Assembly (NCBI RefSeq): GCF_003755175.1
Contig: NZ_RKHX01000003.1
Coordinates: 248,001 to 312,000 of the forward strand
Reading direction: 5' to 3'
Source: Cellulomonas sp. PhB150
Lineage (GTDB): Bacteria; Actinomycetota; Actinomycetes; Actinomycetales; Cellulomonadaceae
Length of the DNA stretch: 64,000 nucleotides
In this document: positions 50,878-58,414 of the stretch, one piece after another
Layout of the letters: each line of letters opens with the position of its first letter
Numbering within the stretch: position 1 is the stretch's first letter
The notes under the pieces: generated by a model
The model's input: the letters and a program-made list of their open reading frames with translations, nothing else
The model's database searches: none
What the model was told of the DNA's origin: nothing
Program-made: the position numbers and the translations under genes

Positions 50878-51489
50878 GGCGTCCGCAGCAGGCGGCTGAG
50901 GCTTCCTCACCCACTCGTTGGCACGGACGCCCCGGGCCGCGCTGCTCGCGATGTCCTGCATCCGCGCCTCGCGCGTCGCCGCCCGCTTGGCCTGCACCAA
51001 CCACTCCAGGTGTGCGCGCCGGGCGCTCGGCGGGAAGGCGTCCCACTGCGCGCGCGAGCCCGGGTGCTGCTCGAAGGCGGCGGCCAGGTCGGGCGGGACG
51101 ACGAGGTTCTCCACGTCGTCGAGCAGCGTCCACGACCCGTCCGCGCGGGCGGCCTCGATCATCGCCCGGCCCGCGGGAGCCATCAACCCCTCGGCCTCGA
51201 GCCGCTCGATGCGAGCCTTGTTGGTCCGCGCCCAGCCGCTGCCCTTCTTCCGGCGGGTGAACCACAGCATGGTCTGCTGGTCGTCGAGCGTGCGGCCGCT
51301 GGAGTCGATCCAGCCGAAGCAGAGGGCAGCCTCGACGAGCTCCTCGTACGTGACGACCGGCCCGCCCGAGGCGTACCGCCACCGGACCGACCACACGCCC
51401 GGCGGCTCGTCGGCATGGTGCTCGGCCAGCCAGTCGCGCCACTGGGCGACCGACTCGACGAGCACGCGGGGCGCGTTCTCGCGGGACAT
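50875..51489 (-). CDS. YdeI/OmpD-associated family protein (bacteriocin-protection-like)
   Basis: Cytoplasmic protein of 204 residues. The family core is SVAQWRDWLAEHHADEPPGVWSVRWR, YEELVEAALCFGWIDSSGRTLDD, LWFTRRKKGSGWARTNKARIERLEAEGLMAPAG, and the C-terminal YdeI-type block PPDLAAAFEQHPGSRAQWDAFPPSARRAHLEWLVQAKRAATREARM. These proteins are sometimes annotated as bacteriocin-protection proteins, but the mechanism is unknown. ATG 51489 is the start (GGGCGG just upstream). A second, shorter relative with a different N-terminal domain lies 1.8 kb away at 53262, beyond the RNB ribonuclease gene. Confidence 0.87.
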   Translation of the reverse strand: MSRENAPRVLVESVAQWRDWLAEHHADEPPGVWSVRWRYASGGPVVTYEELVEAALCFGWIDSSGRTLDDQQTMLWFTRRKKGSGWARTNKARIERLEAEGLMAPAGRAMIEAARADGSWTLLDDVENLVVPPDLAAAFEQHPGSRAQWDAFPPSARRAHLEWLVQAKRAATREARMQDIASSAARGVRANEWVRKPQPPAADA

Positions 51490-51565
51490 CCGCCCAGCCT
51501 GCCAGGCGGGCCGGACGGCGTCGACGACACGGCCCGGCCACGCCACGCCACGCGTGCCCCTCGCC

Positions 51566-53014
51566 TCAGTCGACGGCGAAGCGCACGGTGCGCTCGGCCA
51601 CCGACGCCTCGGTGAGGCGCACCCGGACCCGTTGCCCCAGCGGCAGCCCCGCCCCGTCGACCTTCGCCCGCACCACCGGGTCGGCGAGCTGGACGACGCC
51701 CCCGCGGTCCTTGTCCGCCAGGTCGACGACGACCCCGTCGAAGGTCTCGCCGACGCGGTCGCGCAGCAGCACGGCCTCGACCAGGTCGAGGCACCCGCGC
51801 TCGTAGGCCGACGCCCGCCGGTCGCCGCCCGCCATGAGCTCGGGCAGCTGCGGCAGCGCCTCGCGGACCCACGCGTCCGGCTCACGACCGGCGGCGATCG
51901 CCACGCAGGTCGCCTCGGCGAACCTGTCGACGAGCCGGCGCAGCGGGGCGGTCGCGTGCGCGTAGGGAGCCGCGATCGCCGCGTGCAGCGGGGCGTCGGG
52001 CACGTCGCCGTCGAAGGCGACGTACGCCGCACCTCGCAGCAGGCTGGTCGCCTCGGTGAGCAGGGCCGCCTGCGCGGGGATGCCGGCGTCGAGGGCGCGG
52101 ATCACCTCGCCCGGGCTCGCGCCGTCCGGCCACGCGACCCCGAGGGCGAGGGCGGTGCGCCGCAGCCGCTCGACGTCGCGGTCCTGGGAGGCGGGCAGCG
52201 TCCGCAGCACCCCGATCTTCGCCTCGAGCATCAGCTGCGCCGCGCTCATCCCCGTGAGGAGCGAGATCTGCGCGTTCCAGTCCTCCACCGGCAGGGTCGT
52301 CCGGCTCCGCAGGACCCAGCCGCCGTCGCCGTCGTGCTCGACGACCTGCTCGGGGCTCGGGAGGGTGATGCCCCCGCGATCACGCTCGGCCTGCTCGCGG
52401 AGCCGGCCGATGTCCTTCAGGAGGGCCGACGACGGGTCGGCCGTGCCGTCGTCGATGGACCGCTGGACGCCCGCGTAGGTCAGCTGGGCACGGCTGCGGA
52501 CCGTCGCCGCAACGACGTCGACGTGCTGGGGCGACCCGTCGGCGTCGAGGTCGATCGTCCACAGCACGGCCGGAGCGTCCTGGCCGGGGAGCAGGCTCGC
52601 GGCGCCCTCCGACAGCTCGGGCGGGTGCAAGGGCGTGCGCTGGTCCGGGGCGTAGAGGGTGACGACGCGGCGACGCGCCTCGGTGTCGATGGCACCGCCG
52701 GGGACGACCCACGCCGCCACGTCCGCGATCGCGTACCGCACCCGGAACCCCGCACCGCGGCGCTCGAGGTGGACGGCCTGGTCGAGGTCCTTCGACCCCT
52801 CGGGGTCGATCGTCACGAACGGCACGTCGGTGGCGTCGCGGCGCTCCCCGGGCAGCGGCCCGGATCGGATCCGCTCGGCCGCCTCGGCCAGCACGGCGGC
52901 AGGGAACGCCGTAGGGATCTCGAGCTCGGCGCGCAGGGCGGCGAGGCCCTCGCGGATCGCGCCGTCGGCATCGACGGACGGCGCAGGGACCAGGTGGACA
53001 CGTCGTCGGGGCAC
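51566..53014 (-). CDS. RNB-domain (RNase II/R-type) ribonuclease
   Basis: The 482-residue protein is dominated by an RNB catalytic domain (about 60-400). TIDPEGSKDLDQAVHLERRGAGFRVRYAIADVAAWV carries the Asp cluster that binds magnesium (I-D-P-x-x-x-x-D-x-D), and PYAHATAPLRRLVDRFA is the RNB C-terminal signature. A short OB/S1-like tail ends at AERTVRFAVD. The cold-shock domains of full-length RNase R are missing, as in the shorter actinobacterial form. GTG 53014 has TACGCT 6 nt upstream and no Shine-Dalgarno. Confidence 0.93.
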   Translation of the reverse strand: MPRRRVHLVPAPSVDADGAIREGLAALRAELEIPTAFPAAVLAEAAERIRSGPLPGERRDATDVPFVTIDPEGSKDLDQAVHLERRGAGFRVRYAIADVAAWVVPGGAIDTEARRRVVTLYAPDQRTPLHPPELSEGAASLLPGQDAPAVLWTIDLDADGSPQHVDVVAATVRSRAQLTYAGVQRSIDDGTADPSSALLKDIGRLREQAERDRGGITLPSPEQVVEHDGDGGWVLRSRTTLPVEDWNAQISLLTGMSAAQLMLEAKIGVLRTLPASQDRDVERLRRTALALGVAWPDGASPGEVIRALDAGIPAQAALLTEATSLLRGAAYVAFDGDVPDAPLHAAIAAPYAHATAPLRRLVDRFAEATCVAIAAGREPDAWVREALPQLPELMAGGDRRASAYERGCLDLVEAVLLRDRVGETFDGVVVDLADKDRGGVVQLADPVVRAKVDGAGLPLGQRVRVRLTEASVAERTVRFAVD

Positions 53015-53261
53015 GCGCCGAGCGTAGGTCGCCCACCCCTCGCGCGCCCGCTGTCGCCGCCGACGGGCGCGAGCAGGTCGTCACGCACGCTTCCACGGCG
53101 GCAACCGTGCACAACACCCTGTTGGCCAGCACCCTCGCGGCCGAACCCGACGGTTGGGACGGCCGCCACCTCGACGTCGGACGGCGAGCGGGGGGTTGTG
53201 CGCGCTTCAGCGGGCGGGGGCGTGCGCGATCCACCGTTCGGCGTCAGAGGAGGGGGACGGG

Positions 53262-53693
53262 TCAGCGGAGGGCGGTGAGGACTGCGGCGATGCGGCGGTC
53301 GCGGGTGGCCTCGGCCTTCGCCTCCGAGACGCTGCGGACCCACTCCTTGCGACGGGAGGGGGCGGCGGAGTCGAACGCGGCGCGCAGGCCGGCGTCGTCG
53401 AGCGCGCGGGCCAGCTCGTCGGGCACCTCGAACACGCGCGGCTGGTCGTCGAGCTCGAGCGTCACGTCGTGCTCCTCACCGCCCGCGACACCGGCCTCCT
53501 TGCGGACCGCCGCGGAGACCGAGACGAGGTTCCGCCCGCCCATCTGCGCGACGGTCGAGCGGTAGGTGTACCCGTTGAGGGTCACGACGACGGGCGGCCG
53601 CTTGCCCACGCCGAACGAGAGCACGACGTCGTCGGGCACCTCGATGCCGACGTTGTTGCCGATCTGGGCGAGGACGGTTCGGAAGGTGGGCAC
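53262..53693 (-). CDS. DUF1905/YdeI-family protein
   Basis: The 143-residue product has an N-terminal DUF1905 beta domain (about 1-80: RTVLAQIGNNVGIEVPDDVVLSFGVGKRPPVVVTLNGYTYRSTV) and a C-terminal YdeI/OmpD-associated helical tail (LARALDDAGLRAAFDSAAPSRRKEWVRSVSEAKAEATRDRRI). GTG 53693 is chosen; CAGGTT lies 6 nt upstream with no Shine-Dalgarno. Function unknown. The shared tail links it to the YdeI-family protein encoded at 50875. The 247 nt between this gene and the RNB gene hold no evident gene. Confidence 0.85.
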   Translation of the reverse strand: MPTFRTVLAQIGNNVGIEVPDDVVLSFGVGKRPPVVVTLNGYTYRSTVAQMGGRNLVSVSAAVRKEAGVAGGEEHDVTLELDDQPRVFEVPDELARALDDAGLRAAFDSAAPSRRKEWVRSVSEAKAEATRDRRIAAVLTALR

Positions 53694-53733
53694 GGGTCCA
53701 ACCTGCCACGCGTGCCGCCCGCGCGCACGCAGC

Positions 53734-54459
53734 TCAGTCGCAGTTGTCGCAGCGGCCCGTCGCGGGGAGCTGCGTGAAGCACGTGGGGCACACGGCGGGC
53801 GCGGGCTCGGCGGCGGCCTTGGGCGCCGGAGCGGTGACCGGCGTGGCCGGAGATCCCGGGACACGAGCGGCGGCGCGCGCAGGACGCGGCGGTGGGGTGG
53901 GGCGGGTCGTCGACGTGCCCGACGCGCTCGGCGAGCGGCTCGTGGTCGTGGCAGAGCCGCGGGACGTGTGCCGGGTGGTGGCACGCCGCAGGGTCGTCGT
54001 CGGCATGGCGGCCACACCACCGCCGGGGGGGAGCTCGGCGCCGAAGGTCTCGTGGCAGCGCAGGCGCTCGCGCGCGGCGTGCTCGTCGGGATCCGTGGGA
54101 CGGCGACCTGTCGCGGCGACGACGGCACGCGCGTAGCCCGGGCCGACGCTGCCGTCGGCGCGCACGCACAAGGCGGACAGCAAGGGCTCGTCGCGCGCCG
54201 CGCACTCCGCGGTCACGCGGCCGAGGACCTCGTCGACCCACTGGAAGACCGACTTGGTCGTGCGCACGCCGGTCGACTCCTGGACCGCGTCACCGAGCTG
54301 CGGGTACGTGACCACCGCGTGGTAGTCCGCCGCGGTCTCGAGCAGCACCTCCCGTGCGGCGAGGGACCACATGCTGACGGCGTCCTCGAACGTCACCGCC
54401 TGCTGGTCGCGCTCGTCGTACGTCCGGACCTGCCCTGCACCCTGCCCAGCGTTCTGCAC
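53734..54459 (-). CDS. Hypothetical protein with C-terminal zinc ribbon
   Basis: Not recognised as a named family. The product of about 241 residues has an N-terminal folded domain (about 1-115: VTFEDAVSMWSLAAREVLLETAADYHAVVTYPQLGDAVQESTG ... GPGYARAVVAATG). It is followed by a Thr/Ser/Arg/Pro-rich disordered linker (about 145-205) and a C-terminal CPTCFTQLPATGRCDNCD, a CxxC-n10-CxxC zinc ribbon. GTG 54459 is preferred (CAGACT 6 nt upstream); GTG 54477 is an alternative. The N-terminal domain resembles small proteins seen near restriction or DNA-handling genes, but none are here. Confidence 0.62.
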   Translation of the reverse strand: MQNAGQGAGQVRTYDERDQQAVTFEDAVSMWSLAAREVLLETAADYHAVVTYPQLGDAVQESTGVRTTKSVFQWVDEVLGRVTAECAARDEPLLSALCVRADGSVGPGYARAVVAATGRRPTDPDEHAARERLRCHETFGAELPPGGGVAAMPTTTLRRATTRHTSRGSATTTSRSPSASGTSTTRPTPPPRPARAAARVPGSPATPVTAPAPKAAAEPAPAVCPTCFTQLPATGRCDNCD

Positions 54460-54505
54460 ACCCCGAGTCTGCCTCACGTTCCGGTGCGGTCGCGCCCGGT
54501 GGCGG

Positions 54506-55072
54506 TCAGATCTCCTTGATCACGCGCGCCGGGTTGCCCACGGCGACCACGTTGGCGGGCAGGTCCTTGGTCACGACGGCACCCGCGCCGACGACCGTGT
54601 TGTCGCCGATGGTCACCCCGGGGCAGACGATCACGCCGCCACCGAGCCAGACGTTGTCGCCGATCGTGATCGGCTCGGCCGACTCGAGCTTGGCGCGGCG
54701 GGGCTCGGGCTCCACCGGGTGGATCGGCGTGAGCAGCTGCACGTTGGGGCCGATCTGGCAGTCCTCGCCGATGCGGATCGGCGCGACGTCGAGCAGCACC
54801 AGGCCGAAGTTGACGAACGTCCGGGCACCGATGTGCGTGTGCCGGCCGAAGTCGACGTACAGCGGCGGCCTGATCCACCCGCCCTCGCCCACCGAGCCGA
54901 GCAGGTCGCGCAGCGCCTCGAGCGCCGCCGCCTCGTCGTCGCCCCGGGCCAGCTCGGCGAACCTCTCGGCGCGGCCTTGCGCGGCACGGGTCAGGGCCGC
55001 GATCTCGGCGTCCCCCTCGTACCAGTCGCCGGCCAGCACGCGCTCGTACTGCGATCGGGTGTCTTCGCTCAT
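54506..55072 (-). CDS. Sugar O-acetyltransferase (maltose/galactoside acetyltransferase-like)
   Basis: The 188-residue hexapeptide-repeat acetyltransferase has the Mac N-terminal domain (SQYERVLAGDWYEGDAEIAALTRAAQGRAERF, about 7-40) and left-handed beta-helix repeats (PIRIGEDCQIGPNVQLLTPIHPV with the catalytic His, ITIGDNVWLGGGVIVCPGVTIGDNTVVGAGAVVTKDLPANVVAVGNPARVI). It would transfer acetyl from acetyl-CoA to a sugar hydroxyl, as in LacA/Maa. A TACGCT -10 lies 8 nt before ATG 55072 (an alternative ATG is at 55078). Substrate unknown; a detoxifying or export role is usual for the family. Confidence 0.9.
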   Translation of the reverse strand: MSEDTRSQYERVLAGDWYEGDAEIAALTRAAQGRAERFAELARGDDEAAALEALRDLLGSVGEGGWIRPPLYVDFGRHTHIGARTFVNFGLVLLDVAPIRIGEDCQIGPNVQLLTPIHPVEPEPRRAKLESAEPITIGDNVWLGGGVIVCPGVTIGDNTVVGAGAVVTKDLPANVVAVGNPARVIKEI

Positions 55073-55108
55073 GGGCATCGAGCGTAGAGCGCCCAGAGGG
55101 GGCATCGC

Positions 55109-55495
55109 TCAGGCGCGGGACGCCTCCACGCCCTTGCGGACGAGCACCAGCGGGAGGAGCAGGGCACCGAGCATCGTCACGAGCCAGACGATGAGCGTGC
55201 CGAAGAGCCACGTCGACGCACCCGTGATCGACAGCCCGTCGGACACGAGCGTGGTGATCAGGAGGGCGATGAACGTCGAGATGAGGCCGACCGCCCCCGT
55301 GAGCGCACCGGCGTACCGGCGTGCCATGCGCAGGATCCACGGCGCCAGCACGCTCTGCAGCACGGCGAAGATCACCACCGCGACGAGCAGCCCCGACCAG
55401 TCGAGGTCGAAGTCGTCGAGGACCAGCGACGCCACCCACAGGCCCAGGGCGGCGGACAGCAGGAAGATCAGGGCCCGGATCAGGAACGCGACCAT
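55109..55495 (-). CDS. Phage-holin-4-superfamily (YvlD-like) membrane protein
   Basis: Membrane protein of 128 residues with four helices (LIRALIFLLSAALGLWVASLVL, LLVAVVIFAVLQSVLAPWIL, AVGLISTFIALLITTLV, WLFGTLIVWLVTMLGALLLPLVLV). It fits PF04020, the phage-holin-4 superfamily, a name that does not imply a phage function; YvlD relatives act in envelope stress. ATG 55495 has GAGGAG 8 nt upstream. 36 nt separate its stop from the start of the acetyltransferase on the same strand, so the two may be co-transcribed. Confidence 0.83.
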   Translation of the reverse strand: MVAFLIRALIFLLSAALGLWVASLVLDDFDLDWSGLLVAVVIFAVLQSVLAPWILRMARRYAGALTGAVGLISTFIALLITTLVSDGLSITGASTWLFGTLIVWLVTMLGALLLPLVLVRKGVEASRA

Positions 55496-55643
55496 CTCAG
55501 CTCCTCGGTGGATGCAGCAGCGCGTCGTCGCGCTCGCCCGTCGTGCGGGACACCTGAACGCTAGCGCCCGGACGACCCCGTTGGCCACGGCACGGGGCAC
55601 CGCACCCCGGTGTGGGAGACTCAGCGCGCCGATCCGTCGGCAC

Positions 55644-55736
55644 GGAGGGCTGGCTGAGTGGCCGAAGGCGCCCGCCTTGAAAGCGGGTGGGGCGGTGACC
55701 CCGTCCTCGCGGGTTCGAATCCCGCGCCCTCCGCCA
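55644..55736 (+). tRNA. tRNA-Ser(TGA) with encoded CCA
   Basis: The class II tRNA body is 55644-55733. The acceptor stem GGAGGGC pairs with GCCCTCC, the anticodon stem is CCCGC/GCGGG with loop CTTGAAA (anticodon UGA, UCN codons). The long variable arm GTGGGGCGGTGACCCCGTCCTC precedes T-loop GGGTTCGAATCCC. Discriminator G is followed by a genomic CCA (55734-55736), unlike the other two tRNA genes here. Confidence 0.96.
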
Positions 55737-55745
55737 GACTCGTCC

Positions 55746-56675
55746 TCAGGCCGGCGTCGGCTCGACCGCCGGCCGGGGCGCGTCCGGCGTGGCCGCGAGG
55801 GACCACCGGATGAGCCGGGTCACCCCACGTCCGGCCGCGCGCGCCGCGGCATCGCGCCGCGGGCTCACCGCCCCGGGCCGCACCATCGCGCGCGCCCACG
55901 GCTGCATGCTGACCACCGCGCTGTCGGTCAGCCCGCGGTAGGGCAGCCGCAGGGTCCACGGGACCGGTGGCTGGTGGAGCAGGAAGTCGATCGTGTCGCG
56001 GGCCTGCGGGCTCACGCGCAGCTCGGCGCGGTAGGCCTCGATCTGCTGGGCCAGCTCGGCCGTCGTCGTCGGCGCCCCGACCACGCCGAGCCGCTCCGCG
56101 ACGGTCGCCATCTGCGCGACGTACTCGTCGTACCCGGCCGCGTCGAGCGGCGAGGCACCGACCATCCGGTGCGCCGCGACGAAGCTGTCGATCTCGGCCA
56201 CGTGCACCCAGCGCAGCAGGTCGGGATCGCTCGCGCGGTACTTGACGCCCTCGGGGGACGTACCGCGCACCCGCTCGTGGATCGCCCGCACCCGGTCGAC
56301 CGCGGCCTGCGCGTCGTCGGCCGTGCCGAACGCGGTCACGGCGAGGAACGTGCTGGTCCGTGCCAGGCGCCCCCACGGGTCGCTCTTGTAGCCGGAGTGC
56401 CCTGCGACGCCCGCCATCGCGGCCGGGTGCAGCGCCTGCAGCAGCAGGGCACGCAGGCCGCCGACGAACATCGACGCGTCGCCGTGCACGATCCGCACCG
56501 GCGACCCGGGCTCGAACCAGCGCGGCCCGGGCGTCTCGTGGATCCGCGCACGCGCGGCGGGTCCGTCCGGCCCGGCGACGCGGGCGAACAGGGAGTCACC
56601 GGCACGCCGGCGCAGTGCGGAGAGGACCACTCCCCCATGGTCTCCCGCGATCCCCCCGCCCGCACGGCCCCGCAC
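55746..56675 (-). CDS. Oxygenase MpaB family protein (DUF2236)
   Basis: DUF2236/MpaB-like protein of up to 309 residues, a mainly helical haem-dependent oxygenase fold. Signature blocks are DSLFARVAGPDGPAARARIHETPGPRWFEPGSPVRIVHGDASMFVGGLRALLLQALHPAAMAGVAGHSGY, then DPWGRLARTSTFLAVTAFGT, WVHVAEIDSFVAAHRMVG and the C-terminal LPYRGLTDSAVV; the histidines in LHP and WVHVAE are likely metal/haem ligands. GTG 56675 is the longest start; GTG 56630 is also possible since the family similarity begins just after it. Natural substrate unknown. It converges with tRNA-Ser(UGA). Confidence 0.87.
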   Translation of the reverse strand: MRGRAGGGIAGDHGGVVLSALRRRAGDSLFARVAGPDGPAARARIHETPGPRWFEPGSPVRIVHGDASMFVGGLRALLLQALHPAAMAGVAGHSGYKSDPWGRLARTSTFLAVTAFGTADDAQAAVDRVRAIHERVRGTSPEGVKYRASDPDLLRWVHVAEIDSFVAAHRMVGASPLDAAGYDEYVAQMATVAERLGVVGAPTTTAELAQQIEAYRAELRVSPQARDTIDFLLHQPPVPWTLRLPYRGLTDSAVVSMQPWARAMVRPGAVSPRRDAAARAAGRGVTRLIRWSLAATPDAPRPAVEPTPA

Positions 56676-56758
56676 CTGTGAGTCGTGAAGACGCTCGCGC
56701 GGGCGTCGTGCTCAGCGTTGATGCCGCCAGGTGCGAGCAACGCTGAACGCAGTGGGGG

Positions 56759-57226
56759 TCAGCGCACCCAGGGGGCCGGGTCGCGCTCCCACCAGCGGTC
56801 GACGCGGCCCGGGGAGACGATCGTCAGCCCGTAGAGGGCGGCGACGCGGGCCAGGTGCACGTCGTACGTCGCGACCGCGCTGACGTCCGGGTCCGCGAGG
56901 GCCGTGCCGACGTGCAGCGCGACGAACGGCGGCAGGACCCCCGCCACGTCGGTGGCCCGGCGGACGGCCTGGTCGGAGAAGCGCGCGACGGGGATCTCGA
57001 AGGCCAGGTCGGCCGCGATCCCGGGCGCCTCGCCGCCGCGCATCCGCGCGATGCCGCGCAGCTCGCTGATCCCCAGCGGGGACGTGACCAGCGACGCGAG
57101 GTTCTCCGAGGCCCACTGCTGCCACTGCGACCCGTGCGGCGCACCGGGCAGGTAGCGCGAGAGCGCGGACCCGTCCGCGTACACGCGCGCGGTCGGATCG
57201 GTGGGCACGCGCACATGATCCCGCAT
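56759..57226 (-). CDS. PIN-domain protein (VapC-like, no partner antitoxin)
   Basis: The 155-residue product has a PIN-like acidic layout: VYADGSALSRYL (first Asp, near residue 18), SPLGISELRGI (Glu), and VSAVATYDVHLARVAALYGLTIVSPGR (late Asp with the DxxLxxxAxxxG pattern of VapC). PIN proteins are Mg-dependent ribonucleases. No antitoxin gene of the usual 70-90 residues lies next to it; upstream is the divergent GPP34 gene. It could be an orphan toxin, a domesticated nuclease, or inactive. ATG 57226 is used; GTG 57214 or 57208 are also possible. Confidence 0.7.
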   Translation of the reverse strand: MRDHVRVPTDPTARVYADGSALSRYLPGAPHGSQWQQWASENLASLVTSPLGISELRGIARMRGGEAPGIAADLAFEIPVARFSDQAVRRATDVAGVLPPFVALHVGTALADPDVSAVATYDVHLARVAALYGLTIVSPGRVDRWWERDPAPWVR

Positions 57227-57260
57227 CGCCGGGCTCCGGTGGCGCGCCTACGGTGGAGCG

Positions 57261-57941
57261 ATGCTGATCGCGGAGGATCTCGCCCTGCTGCTCACGGACG
57301 ACGAGTCCGGCCGGCCCACGACGAGCAGCCAGCGCGTGGACCTCGCGCTCGCCGGCGGCCTCCTGCTCGAGCTGCTGATGACCGGGCGCGTGGCCGTCGC
57401 GGGAGCAGGGCACCCAGCGGGCAAGGACCGCGTCGTCATCCTGGACCCGGCGCCGACGGGCGACCCCGTGCTCGACGAGGCCGTGGCACGCCTCGCCGAG
57501 AAGCCGCGCAAGGCCAAGGATGCGCTGCCCCGCCTCACCAAGGACCTGCGGCCGGCACTGCTGGACCGCCTGACGAGGAACGGGCTGCTGCGTCTCGAGG
57601 AGTCCAAGATCCTGGGCCTCTTCCCCACCCGGGCTCACCTCCCGGGCGACGAGGGCTACGAGCGGTCGCTGCGCGCCGCGGTCCACGACGTTCTCGTCGT
57701 CGGCCGCACCCCGACCGAGCGCGAGGTGGCGGTGGTCTCCGTGCTGCAGTCCGTGGACCAGGTCCCGCGGGTGCTCGGCGAGGCCGGCGTGCCCGCGCGC
57801 GAGCTCCGCCGACGCGCCAAGGCACTGGCCGAGGGCGAGGCCGTCGGGGTGGCGGTACGCCAGGCGATCCAGGCCATGGACGGGGCCATGACCGCGGTCA
57901 TGGTCGCCACGACGGCCGTCGTCGTCGCCGGGTCGGGCTAG
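57261..57941 (+). CDS. GPP34 (Golgi phosphoprotein 3-like) family protein
   Basis: The 226-residue mainly helical protein starts MLIAEDLALLLTDDESGRPTTSSQRVDLALAGGLLLELLMTGRV, the characteristic opening of bacterial GPP34 proteins, and contains LTRNGLLRLEESKILGLFPTRAHLP. Eukaryotic GOLPH3 binds phosphatidylinositol 4-phosphate; the actinobacterial role is unknown, though membrane-lipid binding is plausible. ATG 57261 has TACGGT 6 nt upstream and also GGAG in the same interval. Its TAG stop overlaps the TAG stop of the HxlR gene in a CTAG palindrome. Confidence 0.9.
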   Translation: MLIAEDLALLLTDDESGRPTTSSQRVDLALAGGLLLELLMTGRVAVAGAGHPAGKDRVVILDPAPTGDPVLDEAVARLAEKPRKAKDALPRLTKDLRPALLDRLTRNGLLRLEESKILGLFPTRAHLPGDEGYERSLRAAVHDVLVVGRTPTEREVAVVSVLQSVDQVPRVLGEAGVPARELRRRAKALAEGEAVGVAVRQAIQAMDGAMTAVMVATTAVVVAGSG

Positions 57942-58312
57942 CGGGGGCCGACGATCGCCTCGGCGTTGTCCGCCACCCACTCCATCAACGGGAGCAGGCG
58001 GTCGACGAGCTCGCGGCCTGTCGGGGTGAGCGAGTAGTCGACGCGCGGCGGGATCGACGCGGTCACCTCGCGGTGCACGATCCCGTCGCCCTCCAGGGTG
58101 CGCAGCGTCTGCGCGAGCATCTTCTCGCTGATCCCCTCGACCACCCGGCGCAGCTCGCCCCAGCGCATCGTCCGCTCCGACAGCGCGAGCAGCAGCAGCA
58201 CCCCCCAGCGGCTCATCACGTGGTCGAGGACGACCCGGGTCGGGCAGCCGGCGGCGAGCTTGCCGTCCGTCATCATCCGATCCAGCAGGCTGACCTGGTT
58301 ACTTACCGTCAC
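57938..58312 (-). CDS. HxlR/DUF24-family transcriptional regulator (QorR-like)
   Basis: The 124-residue winged-helix regulator contains GCPTRVVLDHVMSRWGVLLLLALSERTMRWGELRRVVEGISEKMLAQTLRTLEGDGIVHREV, then PPRVDYSLTPTGRELVDRLLPLMEWV, the full HxlR domain. The Cys in GCPT is the redox-sensing position in YodB/QorR-type members. It is divergent from a quinone-oxidoreductase-like gene, the same arrangement as qorR/qor2 in Corynebacterium, so it probably represses that gene under reducing conditions. GTG 58312 gives the full length; ATG 58276 is an alternative that would place the GGTTACTTACC motif upstream of the start. Confidence 0.88.
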   Translation of the reverse strand: MTVSNQVSLLDRMMTDGKLAAGCPTRVVLDHVMSRWGVLLLLALSERTMRWGELRRVVEGISEKMLAQTLRTLEGDGIVHREVTASIPPRVDYSLTPTGRELVDRLLPLMEWVADNAEAIVGPR

Positions 58313-58412
58313 GTGCGTACCTGACCTCGAAGTGGGTACCTGGTAGAGGGAACGTACCGACGGTAGCGCAGGTTGTGCCCGGGTGTACCCGCCTGCACCA
58401 CCGAGAGGAACG
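58297..58412. promoter_or_regulatory. Divergent HxlR/oxidoreductase promoter with GTACC repeats
   Basis: A GGTTACTTACC motif (58297-58307) and four GTACC elements (in GCGTACCTG, GGGTACCTG, ACGTACCGA and TGTACCC) lie in about 100 nt between the two genes. HxlR-family sites are typically short imperfect repeats containing TACTTAC, so the first motif is the best operator candidate. The 5' end of this interval overlaps the longest HxlR reading frame. Confidence 0.5.
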
Positions 58413-58414
58413 TC

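Noticed and set aside
53015..53261. Possible small gene between the RNB gene and the DUF1905 gene
   Set aside because: Short frames here lack ribosome sites, consistent codon bias and recognisable sequence; only the RNB promoter is supported.
55109..55495. Phage holin
   Set aside because: The Pfam superfamily name includes holin, but this four-helix YvlD-like protein is a common chromosomal envelope protein with no phage context.
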